A DNA stretch of 26,289 nucleotides from JALYNX01 sp044867525 (GCA_044867525.1 JBIOVB010000116.1:1-26289); one strand, 5' to 3'; shown: positions 1 to 7,405, counted from the stretch's first letter. The notes: generated by a model from the sequence alone, not told the origin. Numbers and translations: made by a program.

Positions 1-129
1 CCGGGGGACAATACGGAGATGAACGTGGAGTTGATCGCTCCCATCGCCATGGACGAAGGTCTCCGTTTCGCGATCCGTGAAGGTGGCCGCACCGTCGGCG
101 CCGGCCGAGTAATCAAGATCCTCAAGTGA
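1..129 (+). CDS. tuf: Elongation factor Tu, C-terminal end (5' part outside window)
   Basis: The window opens in frame 1 of a coding region that encodes 42 residues before TGA. The residues are the end of EF-Tu domain 3, including the characteristic FAIREGGRTVGAGRV stretch and the terminal KILK. EF-Tu is the GTPase that brings aminoacyl-tRNA to the ribosome. It lies only 6 nt before rpsJ with no room for a promoter or terminator, so the str operon (rpsL-rpsG-fusA-tuf, presumed upstream) probably reads through into the S10 operon. The start and the G domain are not visible. Confidence 0.96.
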   Translation, partial: PGDNTEMNVELIAPIAMDEGLRFAIREGGRTVGAGRVIKILK

Positions 130-135
130 ATATCG

Positions 136-450
136 ATGGCTGATAACACACAGAAGATTCGGATCCGTCTCAAGGCTTACGACCACAACGTGGTCGACGA
201 GTCCTCGAAGAAGATCACCGAGACCGTGCTGCGGACTCAGGCCAAGATCAAAGGCCCGATCCCGCTGCCAACGGAGATTCATCGCTATTGCGTGATCCGG
301 GGCCCGCACGTCGACAAGGACTCGCGTGAGCATTTCGAGATGCGGATCCATAAGCGCCTCATCGACATCCTCGAGCCGACCCCGAAGACGGTCGACTCCC
401 TGATGCGCCTCGAGCTGCCCGCAGGGGTCGAGGTGGAGATCAAGCTGTGA
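136..450 (+). CDS. rpsJ: 30S ribosomal protein S10 (uS10)
   Basis: This 104-residue protein matches uS10 in length and motifs: KIRIRLKAYDH near the N-terminus, KGPIPLP around residues 39-45 and RIHKRLIDI in the second half. S10 sits in the 30S head and is also the NusE subunit of transcription antitermination complexes. The ATG at 136 follows the tuf stop by 6 nt and lacks a clear Shine-Dalgarno (SD) sequence, which suggests reinitiation by ribosomes finishing tuf. It is the first gene of the S10 block. Downstream there is a 70-nt gap before rplC with nothing recognisable beyond the rplC ribosome binding site. Confidence 0.97.
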   Translation: MADNTQKIRIRLKAYDHNVVDESSKKITETVLRTQAKIKGPIPLPTEIHRYCVIRGPHVDKDSREHFEMRIHKRLIDILEPTPKTVDSLMRLELPAGVEVEIKL

Positions 451-520
451 ACCCTTTCATCCAGATCGCATACGGCCTGCTCTCGGTCGCCAATGACGAG
501 CATTCGGGAGGCGACGAGAA

Positions 521-1159
521 ATGAACGCCATCCTCGGGCAGAAGGTGGGGATGACCCAGGTCTTCGACGACCAGGCCCGCGCCATTCCGGTCACGGTCAT
601 CAAGGCCGGCCCCTGTCACGTGGTTCAGATCAAGACGGTCGCAATCGATGGTTACGACGCGGTCCAGATCGCCTATGGCGAGCTCAAGCCGGGCCGGGCC
701 AACAAGCCAGAAGCCGGCCACTTCGCCAAGGCCGGGGTGGCCCCGGCGCGCCATCTCGCCGAGGTGAAGGTCGACGACCCAAGCAGCTACACCCTGGGTC
801 AGGAGATCAAGATCGCCGATGTCCTCCAGCCGGGGTCGAAGGCCGATGTCGCCGGGATCTCCAAGGGCAAGGGCTTCGCGGGCGTGATGGAGCGGCACAA
901 CTTCTCCGGCCAGGGCGCAGCCCACGGCAACCACAAGAAGCACCGGGCCCCGGGCTCGATCGGTGCCTGCGCCACCCCGGCCCGTGTCTTCAAGGGGATG
1001 CGGATGGCCGGCCGTCTCGGTGGGGAGAAGGTCACAACCCTCAACCTCGAAGTCGTCGGTGTCGATGCCGAGCGCGACCTGCTTCTCCTCGGGGGCTCGG
1101 TCCCCGGGCCCAAGGGCTCGCTGCTTCTGGTCAGAGAGGCGGTGAAGGCCCGTGGCTGA
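521..1159 (+). CDS. rplC: 50S ribosomal protein L3 (uL3)
   Basis: The 212-residue product begins with the conserved MNAILGQKVGMTQVF and carries the long internal loop with GNHKKHRAPGSIGACATPARVFKG split over residues 127-150. That loop reaches toward the peptidyl-transferase centre in uL3 and is an early 23S rRNA assembly contact. The start ATG has a good SD, GGAGGCGA at about 506-513. The stop overlaps the rplD GTG start by 8 nt. A start at 493 in another frame would give a shadow reading with no homology, so it was not used. Confidence 0.97.
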   Translation: MNAILGQKVGMTQVFDDQARAIPVTVIKAGPCHVVQIKTVAIDGYDAVQIAYGELKPGRANKPEAGHFAKAGVAPARHLAEVKVDDPSSYTLGQEIKIADVLQPGSKADVAGISKGKGFAGVMERHNFSGQGAAHGNHKKHRAPGSIGACATPARVFKGMRMAGRLGGEKVTTLNLEVVGVDAERDLLLLGGSVPGPKGSLLLVREAVKARG

Positions 1160-1838
1160 CGTGATGGCCCCGCTGTTCGCATCCGATGGGACCGCAAAGG
1201 GCGACATCAAGCTCGACGCCGAGATATTCGGCATCGAGCCCAATCTCGCCGTGCTCCATCAGGTGGTGACCGCCCAGCTCGCAGGCGCCCGCTCCGGCAC
1301 TGCCTCCACCAAGACCCGCGGCGAGGTCCGCGGTGGTGGTCGCAAGCCATGGCGGCAAAAGGGCCTGGGACGGGCTCGCCAGGGATCGATCCGCGCTCCG
1401 CACTGGGTCGGTGGCGGCGTCGCCCATGGCCCCAAGCCCCGTGACTACTCGCAGCGCACTCCCAAGAAGATGAAGCGCCTCGCCTTGCGCAGCGCCCTCT
1501 CCGCTCGCGCCGCCGAGGAAGCGGTAAAGGTCGTGGAGGACTTCGATTGGTCGGCCCCCAAGACCAAGCAGGCGGTTGCGTTGCTTCAGGCGATCGGGGC
1601 CCCGGGCAAGGCACTGGTCGTGTTGAGTGCCCTCGACGGTGTCGCCGGGCGCTCGTTCCGAAACCTGCCCGATGTGATCCTGGCCGAGCCGGGGCACATC
1701 ACGCCGTACGAGGTCCTGTGGGCGGATCAGGTCGTTTTCACCACCCATACCGTCGATTCCGTGGGCCGGGCCAGCTCTTATGAGGTCACGGACAGTGACT
1801 TCGTCAAGGAAGGGGACGGGGGTGTGCCCGATGCGTGA
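1152..1838 (+). CDS. rplD: 50S ribosomal protein L4 (uL4)
   Basis: This 228-residue protein has the uL4 hallmark extended loop: STKTRGEVRGGGRKPWRQKG, continuing into GRARQGSIRAPHW, at about residues 51-84. In this family the loop lines the exit tunnel, where macrolide-resistance changes are known. The start is taken as GTG 1152 inside the end of rplC (8-nt overlap), with GAGAGG upstream; an in-frame ATG at 1164 is the alternative. The N-terminus up to FGIEPN is short but normal. The 3' end overlaps rplW by 8 nt. Confidence 0.96.
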   Translation: MADVMAPLFASDGTAKGDIKLDAEIFGIEPNLAVLHQVVTAQLAGARSGTASTKTRGEVRGGGRKPWRQKGLGRARQGSIRAPHWVGGGVAHGPKPRDYSQRTPKKMKRLALRSALSARAAEEAVKVVEDFDWSAPKTKQAVALLQAIGAPGKALVVLSALDGVAGRSFRNLPDVILAEPGHITPYEVLWADQVVFTTHTVDSVGRASSYEVTDSDFVKEGDGGVPDA

Positions 1839-2118
1839 CGCCCACGACGTGATCCTCGCCCCGATCGTCTCCGAGAAGTCCTACGACCTGATCGAGAACC
1901 TGAACACCTACACGTTCCTGGTCGACACCCGCTCCAACAAAGCGGAGATCCGGGCTGCCGTGGAGTCGATCTTCGAAGTCAAGGTGCTCCGCGTCAACAC
2001 CATGAACCGCAAGGGCAAGACCAAGCGGCAGGGGTGGAAGCTGGGCAAGCGCAAAGACACCAAGCGGGCCGTGGTCACACTCGCTGCCGGCAACTCGATC
2101 GACCTGTTCGGAGTCTGA
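1831..2118 (+). CDS. rplW: 50S ribosomal protein L23 (uL23)
   Basis: The 95-residue product begins MRDAHDVILAPIVSEKSYDL, the standard uL23 opening, and contains the RSNKAEIRAAVE and VNTMNRKGKTKR segments. L23 sits at the tunnel exit, where signal recognition particle and trigger factor dock. The ATG at 1831 fits family alignments best. An in-frame GTG at 1822 lies closer to the purine-rich AAGGAAGGGG (1806-1815) and would add three residues, so the exact start is uncertain. The start lies inside rplD and rplB follows after 2 nt. Confidence 0.95.
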   Translation: MRDAHDVILAPIVSEKSYDLIENLNTYTFLVDTRSNKAEIRAAVESIFEVKVLRVNTMNRKGKTKRQGWKLGKRKDTKRAVVTLAAGNSIDLFGV

Positions 2119-2120
2119 GA

Positions 2121-2954
2121 ATGGCTGTCAAGAAGCGCAAACCGACATCACCGGGCCGCCGGTTCCAGACGGTCTCGGACTTCGCCGAGATCACAACAGA
2201 CACCCCGGAGAAGTCCCTCATCGCCAAGAAGGGCAAGACCGGCGGCCGCAACACCTACGGACGGGTCACTTCGCGCCATCGCGGCGGTGGGCACAAGCAG
2301 CGTTACCGGGTCATCGACTTCCGTCGTGACAAGGACGGCATCCCGGCGCGAGTCGCGACCATCGAGTACGACCCGAACCGCAACGCACGGATTGCCCTCC
2401 TCAACTACGTCGACGGGGAGAAGCGGTACATCCTGGCCCCGCTCGGAGTCAAGGTCGACGACCGGCTGGAGTCGGGGCCCAAGGCCGAGATCAGGCCGGG
2501 CAATGCGTTGCCGTTGCGCAACATCCCGGCGGGGACCATCGTTCACGCCATCGAGATGCGTCCCGGAGGGGGGGCCAAGCTCGGCCGTTCCGCCGGCACC
2601 GCAGTTCAGCTCATGTCCAAGGAGGGCAACCTGGCCCTGCTCCGGCTCCCGTCAGGCGAGATGCGCCAGGTCCCATTGGATAGCCGGGCAACCGTGGGCC
2701 AAGTTGGGAACACCGAGGCCGAGCTGGTCAAGTTGGGCAAGGCCGGCCGCAACCGGTGGAAGGGGGTACGGCCCCAGACTCGTGGTGTTGCCATGAACCC
2801 CATCGATCATCCGCTCGGCGGTGGTGAGGGCAAGTCGTCCGGTGGACGCCACCCGGTGAGCCCGTGGGGGCAGCCCGAGGGCCGCACCCGGAGCAAGAAG
2901 AAGGCATCGAGCAAGTACATCGTGCGACGGCGCGCGAAGAAGGGTCGGAGATAG
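2121..2954 (+). CDS. rplB: 50S ribosomal protein L2 (uL2)
   Basis: The 277-residue length is typical of uL2. Visible motifs are KKGKTGGRNTYGRVTSRHRGG (residues 36-56), the RNA-binding centre KRYRVIDFRR-type block, and near the C-terminus MNPIDHPLGGGEG followed by SGGRHPVSPWG. L2 is required for subunit joining and peptidyl transfer. The essential His of the DHP triplet (residue 230 here) is present. The next conserved His (DHPH in most bacteria) is Leu 232 here. The start ATG 2121 is 2 nt after the rplW stop; longer upstream reading frames are shadows of rplW. Confidence 0.97.
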   Translation: MAVKKRKPTSPGRRFQTVSDFAEITTDTPEKSLIAKKGKTGGRNTYGRVTSRHRGGGHKQRYRVIDFRRDKDGIPARVATIEYDPNRNARIALLNYVDGEKRYILAPLGVKVDDRLESGPKAEIRPGNALPLRNIPAGTIVHAIEMRPGGGAKLGRSAGTAVQLMSKEGNLALLRLPSGEMRQVPLDSRATVGQVGNTEAELVKLGKAGRNRWKGVRPQTRGVAMNPIDHPLGGGEGKSSGGRHPVSPWGQPEGRTRSKKKASSKYIVRRRAKKGRR

Positions 2955-2956
2955 TC

Positions 2957-3232
2957 ATGGCTCGCAGTCTCAAGAAAGGGCCATTCGTCGACGACCACCT
3001 GGCGGCGAAAGTGGACGAGCTCAACAGGTCAGGTGGGAAGCGCGTGATCAGGACCTGGTCACGGCGCTCGACCATCATCCCGGAGATGATCGGTCACACG
3101 ATCGCGGTCCACGATGGCCGCAAGCACGTGCCGGTCTACATCACCGAGTCGATGGTCGGCCACAAGCTGGGCGAGTTCGCCCCAACCCGGACCTTCCGGG
3201 GTCATGCGGACAAGTCGGCGAGGAAGCGATGA
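2957..3232 (+). CDS. rpsS: 30S ribosomal protein S19 (uS19)
   Basis: The 91-residue product starts MARSLKKGPFVDDHL and has the conserved RTWSRRSTIIPEMIGHTIAVHDGR and GHKLGEFAPTRTFRGH blocks, each seen nearly unchanged in bacterial uS19. S19 binds the 30S head with S13 and contacts the A-site side. The ATG at 2957 is chosen because it opens the family N-terminus; the frame is open further upstream only as a shadow of rplB. GGTCGGAG before the start is a weak SD. The gene ends in a 4-nt ATGA overlap with rplV. Confidence 0.97.
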   Translation: MARSLKKGPFVDDHLAAKVDELNRSGGKRVIRTWSRRSTIIPEMIGHTIAVHDGRKHVPVYITESMVGHKLGEFAPTRTFRGHADKSARKR

Positions 3233-3576
3233 AAGTCAAGGCCCAAGCCAAATACATCCGGCAGTCGCCGTACAAGGTGCGACGTGTTCTCGACCTGGTG
3301 CGAGGGTTGCCCGTGACCGAGGCCGAAGACATGCTCCGGCTGACCTCGCGCGGCGCGACCGAGCCGGTGGCCAAGGTCCTTCGCTCGGCCGTGGCCAATG
3401 CCGAGCACAATTTCGCCCTCGACTCCGATGACTTGGTCATCGCCGAAGCCTTTGCCGACGAGGGCCCGACTCTGAAGCGTTACCGCCCCCGCGCCCGCGG
3501 CCGCGCAACCCGCATCCGCAAGCGCACTAGCCACATCACGATCGTGGTGTCGGACATGAACGAGGAGGTGAACTGA
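3229..3576 (+). CDS. rplV: 50S ribosomal protein L22 (uL22)
   Basis: The 115-residue protein has the uL22 pattern: YIRQSPYKVRRVLDLVRG near the N-terminus, NAEHNF at about 63-68, and the beta-hairpin loop RYRPRARGRATRIRKRTSHI, which in this family extends along the polypeptide exit tunnel. The start ATG overlaps the rpsS stop (ATGA), and the stop TGA overlaps the rpsC start (TGATG), so translation is coupled on both sides. The length and all key segments are ordinary. Confidence 0.97.
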   Translation: MKVKAQAKYIRQSPYKVRRVLDLVRGLPVTEAEDMLRLTSRGATEPVAKVLRSAVANAEHNFALDSDDLVIAEAFADEGPTLKRYRPRARGRATRIRKRTSHITIVVSDMNEEVN

Positions 3577-4643
3577 TGGGTCAGAAGGTCCACCCCTATT
3601 CGTTCCGTTTGGGTATTGCCGCTGACTGGAAGTCGAAATGGTTCTCCGACAAGGAGTACGTCAAGTTCGTCAATGAAGACTGGCGGATCCGCGATTACCT
3701 CAAGGGAGAGTTGACCAGGGGCGCCCTGTCCCGGATCGACATCGAGCGCACCCGAGACCGGTTGATCGTCGACATCCACACAGCCCGACCCGGCGTTGTC
3801 ATCGGGCGCAAGGGCGGTGAGGCGGAGCGCCTCCGTGGCGCCCTCGAGGAGATGGCCGACCGCCCGGTCAAGTTGAACATCAACGAGGTCAAGGACCCCG
3901 ATCTCGACGCCGCCCTGCTGGCGCGCGGCATCGCCGACCAGATCGAGAACAGGATCGCTTTCCGACGCGCCATGAAGCGGGCGATCGCGTCCGCGCTCAA
4001 GGCGGGGGCCGAAGGGGTCCGCGTCGAGTGCAAGGGCCGTCTCGGCGGCGCCGAGATGGGTCGCCGCGAGTGGTACCGCGAGGGCCGGGTCCCTCTGCAC
4101 ACGCTGCGGGCCGACATCGACTACGGGACTGCCACCGCCCACACCACGGTGGGGACCATCGGGGTCAAGGTCTGGGTCTATCGCGGGGAGGTCATCTCCA
4201 GTGGCCAGATCTCCGGAGACCGGATCGCAGCCGAGGCCGACCTGGCCACCGGTGGGCCTGCCCGGCGCACCCGGAAGAGCATCAAGTCGCGCGCCGAGGA
4301 GGCCGCCGGATCCGACGTCAAGCCGAGGCTGATCGAGGCAGGTGGCGGTAAGCGCCTGATCGAGGCCGGTGGCGGCAAGAAGGAGGGCGGCCGGCCGGTC
4401 ATCGAGGCCGGCGGCGGGCGACGCCCCACAGCGGCCGAGGCCCAAGTGGAGTACCAGTCGGCACGAGAAGAGAGTGAAGTCCCCGTCGATGAAACCGTGA
4501 CGGAGGTCACGGACGTCGAAGAGACGGCGACGCCCCCGCCGGACGCCGAGACGCCGGCCGGGGATGCGCCTGAAGCAGCCGAGGAGACCGCCGTCGAGGC
4601 GACGGACGAGTCCGAGGCGCCTGAGAGCTCGGAGGAGGAATGA
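3576..4643 (+). CDS. rpsC: 30S ribosomal protein S3 (uS3) with long repeat-bearing acidic tail
   Basis: Residues 1-210 are a standard uS3. It begins MGQKVHPYSFRLGI, has a KH domain with the IGRKGGE RNA-binding loop (about residues 72-78), and a C-terminal domain with KGRLGGAEMGRREWYREG and IGVKVWVYRGE. S3 lines the mRNA entry tunnel with S4 and S5. The family is usually 210-280 residues; this one is 355. The extra part has a basic linker, then IEAGGG three times: RLIEAGGGK at 251-259 and 260-268, and PVIEAGGGR at 274-282. An acidic Glu/Ala/Thr/Pro-rich tail of about 70 residues follows. The reading frame is intact, with an SD GAGGAGGT just before the start. Confidence 0.96.
   Translation: MGQKVHPYSFRLGIAADWKSKWFSDKEYVKFVNEDWRIRDYLKGELTRGALSRIDIERTRDRLIVDIHTARPGVVIGRKGGEAERLRGALEEMADRPVKLNINEVKDPDLDAALLARGIADQIENRIAFRRAMKRAIASALKAGAEGVRVECKGRLGGAEMGRREWYREGRVPLHTLRADIDYGTATAHTTVGTIGVKVWVYRGEVISSGQISGDRIAAEADLATGGPARRTRKSIKSRAEEAAGSDVKPRLIEAGGGKRLIEAGGGKKEGGRPVIEAGGGRRPTAAEAQVEYQSAREESEVPVDETVTEVTDVEETATPPPDAETPAGDAPEAAEETAVEATDESEAPESSEEE
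4329..4421 (+). repeat. Tandem 24-nt repeats inside rpsC coding IEAGGG
   Basis: Three copies of a 24-nt unit occur at 4329-4352, 4356-4379 and 4398-4421. The first two are separated by 3 nt (27-nt period) and differ at two positions; the third is more diverged. They encode LIEAGGGK, LIEAGGGK and VIEAGGGR. The differences between copies fall mainly on third codon positions, which suggests the protein motif and not the DNA has been kept. Confidence 0.85.
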
Positions 4644-4683
4644 ACACTCTGCGCTACGAGGGCCGAGCGATGCGAGGCCCACG

Positions 4684-5097
4684 ATGTTGATGCCCAAGAG
4701 AACGAAGCACCGCAAGGTCCACCGAGGCCGTCGCTCCGGCGTCGCCAAGGGCGGAACCAAGGTGAACTTCGGCGAGTACGGACTGCAGGCCCTCGAAGCG
4801 GGGTGGATAACTGCCCGCCAGATCGAGTCTGCCCGTGTCGCCATCACCAGAGCGGTCCGCCGTGGTGGGAAGGTGTGGATCACCATCTTCCCCGACAAGC
4901 CGGTGACACAGAAGCCAGCCGAGACTCGCATGGGCTCGGGCAAGGGCAACCCCGAGTTCTGGGTCTCAGTGGTCAAGCCGGGCCGTGTGATGTTCGAGCT
5001 CGCCGGTGTCCCCGAGGACCTGGCCCGCGAAGCCATGAGAAAAGCCGGCAACAAGTTGCCGATCAGGACCCGCTTCGTCTCCCGGGAGGAACTGTGA
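4684..5097 (+). CDS. rplP: 50S ribosomal protein L16 (uL16)
   Basis: The 137-residue product begins MLMPKRTKHRKVHRGR and contains the family blocks FGEYGLQALE, RVAITRAVRRGGKVWI, ETRMGSGKGNPEFW and KLPIRTRFV. L16 organises the A-site tRNA elbow contact on the 50S. The start is ATG 4684, because MLxPKRxKHRK is the conserved N-terminus; ATG 4690 would drop two residues. The frame is open upstream to 4564 but reads a shadow of the S3 tail. The 40-nt gap after rpsC holds no separate gene. The stop overlaps rpmC by GTGA. Confidence 0.96.
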   Translation: MLMPKRTKHRKVHRGRRSGVAKGGTKVNFGEYGLQALEAGWITARQIESARVAITRAVRRGGKVWITIFPDKPVTQKPAETRMGSGKGNPEFWVSVVKPGRVMFELAGVPEDLAREAMRKAGNKLPIRTRFVSREEL

Positions 5098-5318
5098 GCC
5101 CTGCGGAAATTCGTGAGATGACTGATGCTGAGCTCATGGGGGCCCTGGGGGAGGCCAAGTCGGAGCGGTTCAACCTGCGCTTCCAACTCGCCACCAACCA
5201 GTTGGACAACAACGCCCGGCTCCGTGACGTGAAGAAGGACATTGCCCGCATCCTCACCGTGATGCGGGAGCGAGAGGCCCAGGTGTCGGCAACGACCGCG
5301 GCCGAGGAGCGTGGCTGA
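5094..5318 (+). CDS. rpmC: 50S ribosomal protein L29 (uL29)
   Basis: From GTG 5094 the frame encodes 74 residues beginning (M)SPAEIREMTDAEL, with the uL29 signature ERFNLRFQLATNQLDN and RDVKKDIARILTVMRE. L29 is a small two-helix protein at the tunnel exit beside L23. A strong GGGAGGA ribosome binding site at 5084-5090 and the 4-nt GTGA overlap with the rplP stop decide this start. The frame is open further upstream only as a shadow of rplP. Confidence 0.95.
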   Translation: MSPAEIREMTDAELMGALGEAKSERFNLRFQLATNQLDNNARLRDVKKDIARILTVMREREAQVSATTAAEERG

Positions 5319-5584
5319 TGGCCGAAGACAAGAACAGAGGGCGCCGCAAGGTGCGTGTCGGTGTCGTGATCTCGGATGCGAGGGACAAGACGGTGACTGT
5401 CGAGGTGCCCACCCAGCGGAGCCACCCGCGTTACGACAAGGTCGTGCGTCACAGCGCCAAATTCCATGCCCATGACGAGGCCAACGACGCCAAGCTCGGG
5501 GACACGGTCCGGATCATGGAGACCCGCCCGTTGTCGAAGCAGAAGAGGTGGAGGGTCGTCGAGATCGTGGAGCGAGCCCGATGA
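5318..5584 (+). CDS. rpsQ: 30S ribosomal protein S17 (uS17)
   Basis: The 88-residue protein shows the uS17 OB-fold motifs VGVVISDARDKTVTVEV, HPRYDKVVRHSAKFHAHDE, LGDTVRIMETRPLSK and RWRVVEIVE. S17 binds helix 11 of 16S rRNA and is a primary assembly protein. ATG 5318 overlaps the rpmC stop (TGATG) with GAGGAG upstream. It ends in an ATGA overlap with rplN and closes the classical S10 block. Confidence 0.97.
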   Translation: MAEDKNRGRRKVRVGVVISDARDKTVTVEVPTQRSHPRYDKVVRHSAKFHAHDEANDAKLGDTVRIMETRPLSKQKRWRVVEIVERAR

Positions 5585-5949
5585 TCCAGCAGGAATCTCG
5601 TCTCAAGGTGGCGGACAACACCGGTGCCCGCGAGCTGCTCTGCATAAGGGTGCTTGGTGGCTCGTCGCGCCGCTACGCCGGGATCGGCGACGTGATCGTG
5701 GGCACGGTCAAGGACGCCAACCCTGGCGGATCGGTGAAGAAGGGCGAAGTGGTGAAAGCGGTAGTAGTGCGCACAAGGAAGGAGTCGAGGCGGCCGGATG
5801 GGACCTACATCCGCTTCGACGACAACGCCTGTGTGATCATCGACAACAACTCCCAGCCCCGTGGGACCCGCATCTTCGGCCCGGTGGCTCGGGAGCTTCG
5901 CGACCGCAAGTTCATGCGGATCGTCTCATTGGCACCAGAGGTTTTGTGA
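5581..5949 (+). CDS. rplN: 50S ribosomal protein L14 (uL14)
   Basis: Exactly 122 residues, the usual uL14 length, starting MIQQESRLKVADNTGAREL. Other motifs are CIRVLGGS, VGTVKDANPGGSVKKGEVVKA, VRTRKESRRPDGTYIRFDDNA and GTRIFGPVARELR. L14 forms intersubunit bridges and is the docking site for RsfS. The ATG at 5581 gives an ATGA overlap with rpsQ and is favoured over an in-frame start at 5548. It is the first gene of the spc block, with no promoter gap before it. Confidence 0.97.
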   Translation: MIQQESRLKVADNTGARELLCIRVLGGSSRRYAGIGDVIVGTVKDANPGGSVKKGEVVKAVVVRTRKESRRPDGTYIRFDDNACVIIDNNSQPRGTRIFGPVARELRDRKFMRIVSLAPEVL

Positions 5950-6254
5950 TGAAACTCAAGCAAGGCGACAAGGTGATGGTGATCTCCGGCAAGGATGCCG
6001 GCAAGGAGTCGCGCATCAGCCGGGTGCTTCCCAAGCAGGACAAGGTCCTGGTGGAAGGGGTGAACACGGCAAAGCGGCACACCAAGCCCCGCGGCCAGAC
6101 CCTGCAGGGGGGGATCATCGACAAGGACATGCCCATCGCCGTGTCTAACGTGATGATCGTCTGCGAGAAGTGCGGCCCTACCCGCATCGGCCACCGTTTC
6201 GACGACAAGGGCCAGAAACACCGCACATGCGTGAAATGCGGGGGTGACCTGTGA
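5949..6254 (+). CDS. rplX: 50S ribosomal protein L24 (uL24), four-cysteine form
   Basis: The 101-residue product has the KOW motif (LKQGDKVMVISGKDAGKE, residues 3-20) and VEGVNTAKRHTKPRGQ, typical of uL24, an assembly initiator near the tunnel exit. Four cysteines at 72, 75, 94 and 97 form two CxxC pairs in the C-terminal half, which suggests a zinc ribbon as in other C+ L24 proteins. Zinc binding is inferred, not shown. ATG overlaps the rplN stop by 1 nt. The stop region overlaps the rplE GTG by 4 nt. Confidence 0.96.
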   Translation: MKLKQGDKVMVISGKDAGKESRISRVLPKQDKVLVEGVNTAKRHTKPRGQTLQGGIIDKDMPIAVSNVMIVCEKCGPTRIGHRFDDKGQKHRTCVKCGGDL

Positions 6255-6811
6255 CCGCCCCCCGGCTCAAGGTCCGCTACTCGGAGGAGATCGCCGCCCG
6301 GCTCCAGGAACAACTCGGCCTGGAGAACGTGATGGAGATCCCCCGCCTCGACAAGATCGTGGTCAACATGGGTGTTGGGGAGGCGGTCCAGGACAAGAAG
6401 GCCGTCGACTCCGCCATGGACGAGTTGAGTCTGATCACCGGGCAGAAGGCCAAGCTCAACCGGTCCCGGAAGTCGATCGCCGGGTTCAAGGTGCGCGAGG
6501 GGATGCCCGTCGGCGCCTCGGTGACACTGCGCGGGGCCCGGATGTGGGAGTTCTTCGACCGCCTGCTCGCGGTGGCCATTCCCCGGATCCGTGACTTCCG
6601 AGGGTTGAACCCCAAGTCCTTCGACGGCCGGGGCAACTACAGCTTCGGCGTCACCGAGCAGCTCATATTCCCCGAGATCGACTTCGACCAGGTGTCGGCG
6701 ACCCGGGGCATGGACATCACCATTTGCACCACAGCAGAGAACGACGAGCACGCCAGGGCGTTGCTCGAGGCCTACGGATTCCCGTTCCGCAGGATCGCGG
6801 CCGAGGCTTGA
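6251..6811 (+). CDS. rplE: 50S ribosomal protein L5 (uL5)
   Basis: The 186-residue protein has uL5 blocks: IPRLDKIVVNMGVGEAVQDKK, LITGQKAKLNRSRKSIAGFKVREG, VTLRGARMWEFFDRLL, IPRIRDFRGLNPKSFDGRGNYSFGV and EQLIFPEIDFD. L5 binds 5S rRNA and contacts the P-site tRNA and S13. The start is GTG 6251 in a GTGA overlap with rplX. No alternative in-frame ATG precedes the conserved region. The stop is 12 nt before rpsZ. Confidence 0.96.
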   Translation: MTAPRLKVRYSEEIAARLQEQLGLENVMEIPRLDKIVVNMGVGEAVQDKKAVDSAMDELSLITGQKAKLNRSRKSIAGFKVREGMPVGASVTLRGARMWEFFDRLLAVAIPRIRDFRGLNPKSFDGRGNYSFGVTEQLIFPEIDFDQVSATRGMDITICTTAENDEHARALLEAYGFPFRRIAAEA

Positions 6812-6823
6812 AGGAGAGATTGA

Positions 6824-7009
6824 ATGGCTAAGAAATCACTGGTCGCCAAGGCAGCCCGAGAGCCCAAGTTCAAGGTGCGGGGCTACAACCGGTGCCAGCG
6901 CTGTGGAAGATCTCGGGCATACCTGCGCGATTTCGGCATGTGCCGCATCTGTGTTCGTGAGCTGGCCTCGTCCGGCGAGCTGCCCGGTGTGAGAAAGGCT
7001 TCCTGGTAA
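6824..7009 (+). CDS. rpsZ: 30S ribosomal protein S14, zinc-binding type Z (uS14)
   Basis: The 61-residue length and the four cysteines C24, C27, C40 and C43 (CQRC and CRIC) identify the short zinc form of uS14. The C-terminal PGVRKASW is the usual ending. S14 completes the 30S head. AAGGAGA lies 7 nt before the ATG, one of the best SD sequences in the operon. The stop TAA overlaps the rpsH start (TAATG). Actinobacteria may also carry a zinc-independent paralogue elsewhere; none is visible here. Confidence 0.97.
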   Translation: MAKKSLVAKAAREPKFKVRGYNRCQRCGRSRAYLRDFGMCRICVRELASSGELPGVRKASW

Positions 7010-7404
7010 TGGTGAACGATCCAATCGCAGACATGCTGACTCGTATCCGCAATGCAGTTGCGGTCGGGCACGAGCGCGTCTCCATGCCCGCCTCGAAGAT
7101 GAAAGTCGGCATCGCCCGGATCCTCGTGGACGAGGGATTCATCGACCGCTTCGACGTCAAGGAGAACGGGAGCATGAACGAGCTGGAATTGGTGCTCCGC
7201 TACGGGAACCGCCGCCAGCCGGCCATCGGCGGGATCAAGCGCATCTCCAAGCCCGGTCACCGAATCTACCGCGGTGCGGGCGAGCTCCCCCGGGTTCAGG
7301 GGGGCCTCGGCGTGGCTGTCGTCTCCACCAGCCAGGGCCTGCTCCCCGATCGGGAAGCGCGGCGCCGGCGCCTCGGCGGCGAGATCGTGTGTGAGGTTTG
7401 GTGA
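7009..7404 (+). CDS. rpsH: 30S ribosomal protein S8 (uS8)
   Basis: The 131-residue product starts MVNDPIADMLTRIRNA and has VSMPASKMK, IGGIKRISKPGHRIY and a C-terminal GLGVAVVSTSQGLLPDREAR followed by LGGEIVCEVW, all standard uS8. S8 binds the central domain of 16S rRNA and in enterobacteria represses the spc operon; whether it does so here cannot be read from the sequence. ATG overlaps the rpsZ stop by 1 nt. rplF follows after 1 nt. Confidence 0.97.
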   Translation: MVNDPIADMLTRIRNAVAVGHERVSMPASKMKVGIARILVDEGFIDRFDVKENGSMNELELVLRYGNRRQPAIGGIKRISKPGHRIYRGAGELPRVQGGLGVAVVSTSQGLLPDREARRRRLGGEIVCEVW

Positions 7405-7405
7405 G

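Noticed and set aside
451..520. Possible promoter or small gene between rpsJ and rplC
   Set aside because: No convincing -10/-35 pair is present and the only short frame (from 493) continues out of phase into rplC. The spacer is best explained as leader with the rplC ribosome binding site.
3480..5186. Minus-strand open frame of 568 codons across rplV-rpsC-rplP-rpmC
   Set aside because: It runs antisense to four clear ribosomal genes, has no recognisable domain, and long antisense frames are expected in high-GC DNA.
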